Source: an uncultured Pseudomonadota bacterium
GTDB lineage: Bacteria > Myxococcota_A > UBA796 > CAJQPC01
NCBI GenBank assembly: GCA_937915955.1
Contig: CALGIB010000578.1
Coordinates: forward strand, 1-6,005
Length of the DNA: 6,005 nucleotides
Direction: 5' to 3'
Shown: in pieces, positions 5,394-6,005 of the stretch
Layout of the letters: each line of letters starts with the position of its first letter
How positions within the stretch are numbered: position 1 is the stretch's first letter
Program-made: the position numbers and the translations under genes
The notes under the pieces: model-generated
What the model saw: the letters and a program-made list of their open reading frames with translations, nothing else
Told to the model about the DNA's origin: nothing
Databases searched by the model: none

Positions 5394-6005
5394 TCAGTAC
5401 ACGACAAGAATCGCGCTCTCTCCTCCGAATCCATCGGGGCGCGTCGGCCCCTCTGGGACCTCGATCTGGCCGTCCACGACAAAGACATACTCGTAGGTGC
5501 CCGTGGCGAGCTCCAGCTCCAGGACCCAGAGCTCGTCCCGCCGCTCGAGCTCCAGAGGCTCCCAGTCCGTGAAGCTGCCGATCACCTGGACGCTCGAGGC
5601 CTCGGGGGCCCTGAGGACCAGGGTGGGGGCCTGAGCGGAGGCCCGAGAGGGGCCAGCCCGAGAGAGATCCAGGGCCAGCCCGAGCTGAGCGCGGACGCGC
5701 CGGTACTCGACGCTGCCGAAGGAGCTCTCGAGGCCGACCTCGAGGCGCAGGCGAAGCAGGCCCGTGATGCGTCCGTTCATGCCGACCGTGCCTCGGACGA
5801 CCTGACTGCCCGGGGTGGCGAGGCCCGCCCCCTGCGCCATCATCGAGGTCGGCACGAGCACCCCTCCCAGGTTCAGGTCGGCGCTCCATGGACCGCGGTC
5901 CAGGGCCAGCCAGCCGCCGCCGTCGAAGGCCCAGGGGCTGAGATCCCCGCCCAGGCGTCGCACCCGCGTCACGCCGCCGAGCGCCACGGGGCCGAGGTTG
6001 CCGTG
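5394..6005 (-). CDS. Protein with C-terminal AMPK-type glycogen-binding module, 5' partial
   Basis: The frame is open to the right edge (203 residues visible), so the start is outside; the GTG at 5987 is probably internal. The C-terminal 75 residues match the AMPK1_CBM/CBM48-like carbohydrate-binding fold: VQVIGSFTDWEPLELE, then LWVLELELATGTYEYVFVVDG, and a closing DGFGGESAILVVY. The two tryptophans (about 148 and 160 in visible numbering) suit sugar contact. The preceding part has alternating polar and hydrophobic stretches with many Gly residues (GGWLALD, SADLNLGG, LRLRLEVGLES). This could be strands of an outer-membrane barrel or another beta-rich domain, but that is only a guess. A linker rich in Ala, Ser and Pro joins the parts. 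The gene ends 65 bases before the TadG-like gene on the same strand. It may be cotranscribed, though the gap can also hold a promoter. The module call is good; substrate and location are unknown. Confidence 0.8.
   Translation of the reverse strand, partial: HGNLGPVALGGVTRVRRLGGDLSPWAFDGGGWLALDRGPWSADLNLGGVLVPTSMMAQGAGLATPGSQVVRGTVGMNGRITGLLRLRLEVGLESSFGSVEYRRVRAQLGLALDLSRAGPSRASAQAPTLVLRAPEASSVQVIGSFTDWEPLELERRDELWVLELELATGTYEYVFVVDGQIEVPEGPTRPDGFGGESAILVVY

Noticed and set aside
5332..5889. 185-codon minus-strand frame overlapping the glycogen-binding gene
   Set aside because: Its product is Arg/Gly/Pro-rich without domains, whereas the overlapping frame holds a recognisable AMPK-type carbohydrate-binding module.
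5985..5987. GTG as the start of the glycogen-binding gene
   Set aside because: The frame is open to the right edge with compatible sequence (HGNLGP before the Val), and no signal peptide or ribosome binding site is visible.

Overview
The window is GC-rich and gene-dense, with no gap over about 65 bases between genes. It looks like a chromosomal piece from a Myxococcota-type (deltaproteobacterial) organism. The main evidence is the long minus-strand protein, which ends in a MYXO-CTERM-like sorting signal (Cys-Gly-Cys, a hydrophobic stretch, then Arg-Arg-Lys-Arg). A DTG-rich linker precedes that signal, a style common in uncultured members of this group. The lineage is inferred from these hallmarks only; the window has no rRNA or marker gene.

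Layout, left to right. (1) Bases 3-806, plus strand: the 3' part of a gene for a secreted von Willebrand factor A (VWA) protein, cut by the window edge. (2) Bases 787-3444, minus strand: an 885-residue secreted protein with 23 thrombospondin type 3 (TSP3)-like, Asp-rich calcium-binding repeats, a DTG linker and the sorting signal. Its 3' end overlaps that of the VWA gene by 20 bases, and both stop codons lie in one perfect 9-bp inverted repeat. (3) Bases 3459-3860 and 3857-4240, minus: two tandem paralogous TadE-type minor pseudopilins. (4) Bases 4237-5328, minus: a TadG-like protein. (5) Bases 5329-5393: a short gap with an AT-rich patch, an inverted repeat and a ribosome binding site. (6) Bases 5394-6005, minus: the 3' part of a gene with a beta-rich N-terminal region and a C-terminal AMPK-type glycogen-binding module, cut by the right edge.

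The four minus-strand genes from 5328 down to 787 look like one transcription unit: TadG-like, TadE-like, TadE-like, TSP3 protein. They are joined by two ATGA stop/start overlaps and one 14-base gap. No Tad motor, platform, secretin or prepilin peptidase gene is visible, so this is either the edge of a tad locus or a detached minor-pseudopilin cassette. The most interesting idea, which is inference, is that the cassette is dedicated to a long, acidic, probably calcium-stiffened surface protein made in the same operon. The convergent VWA protein could be a further surface or adhesion partner, but only position supports that.
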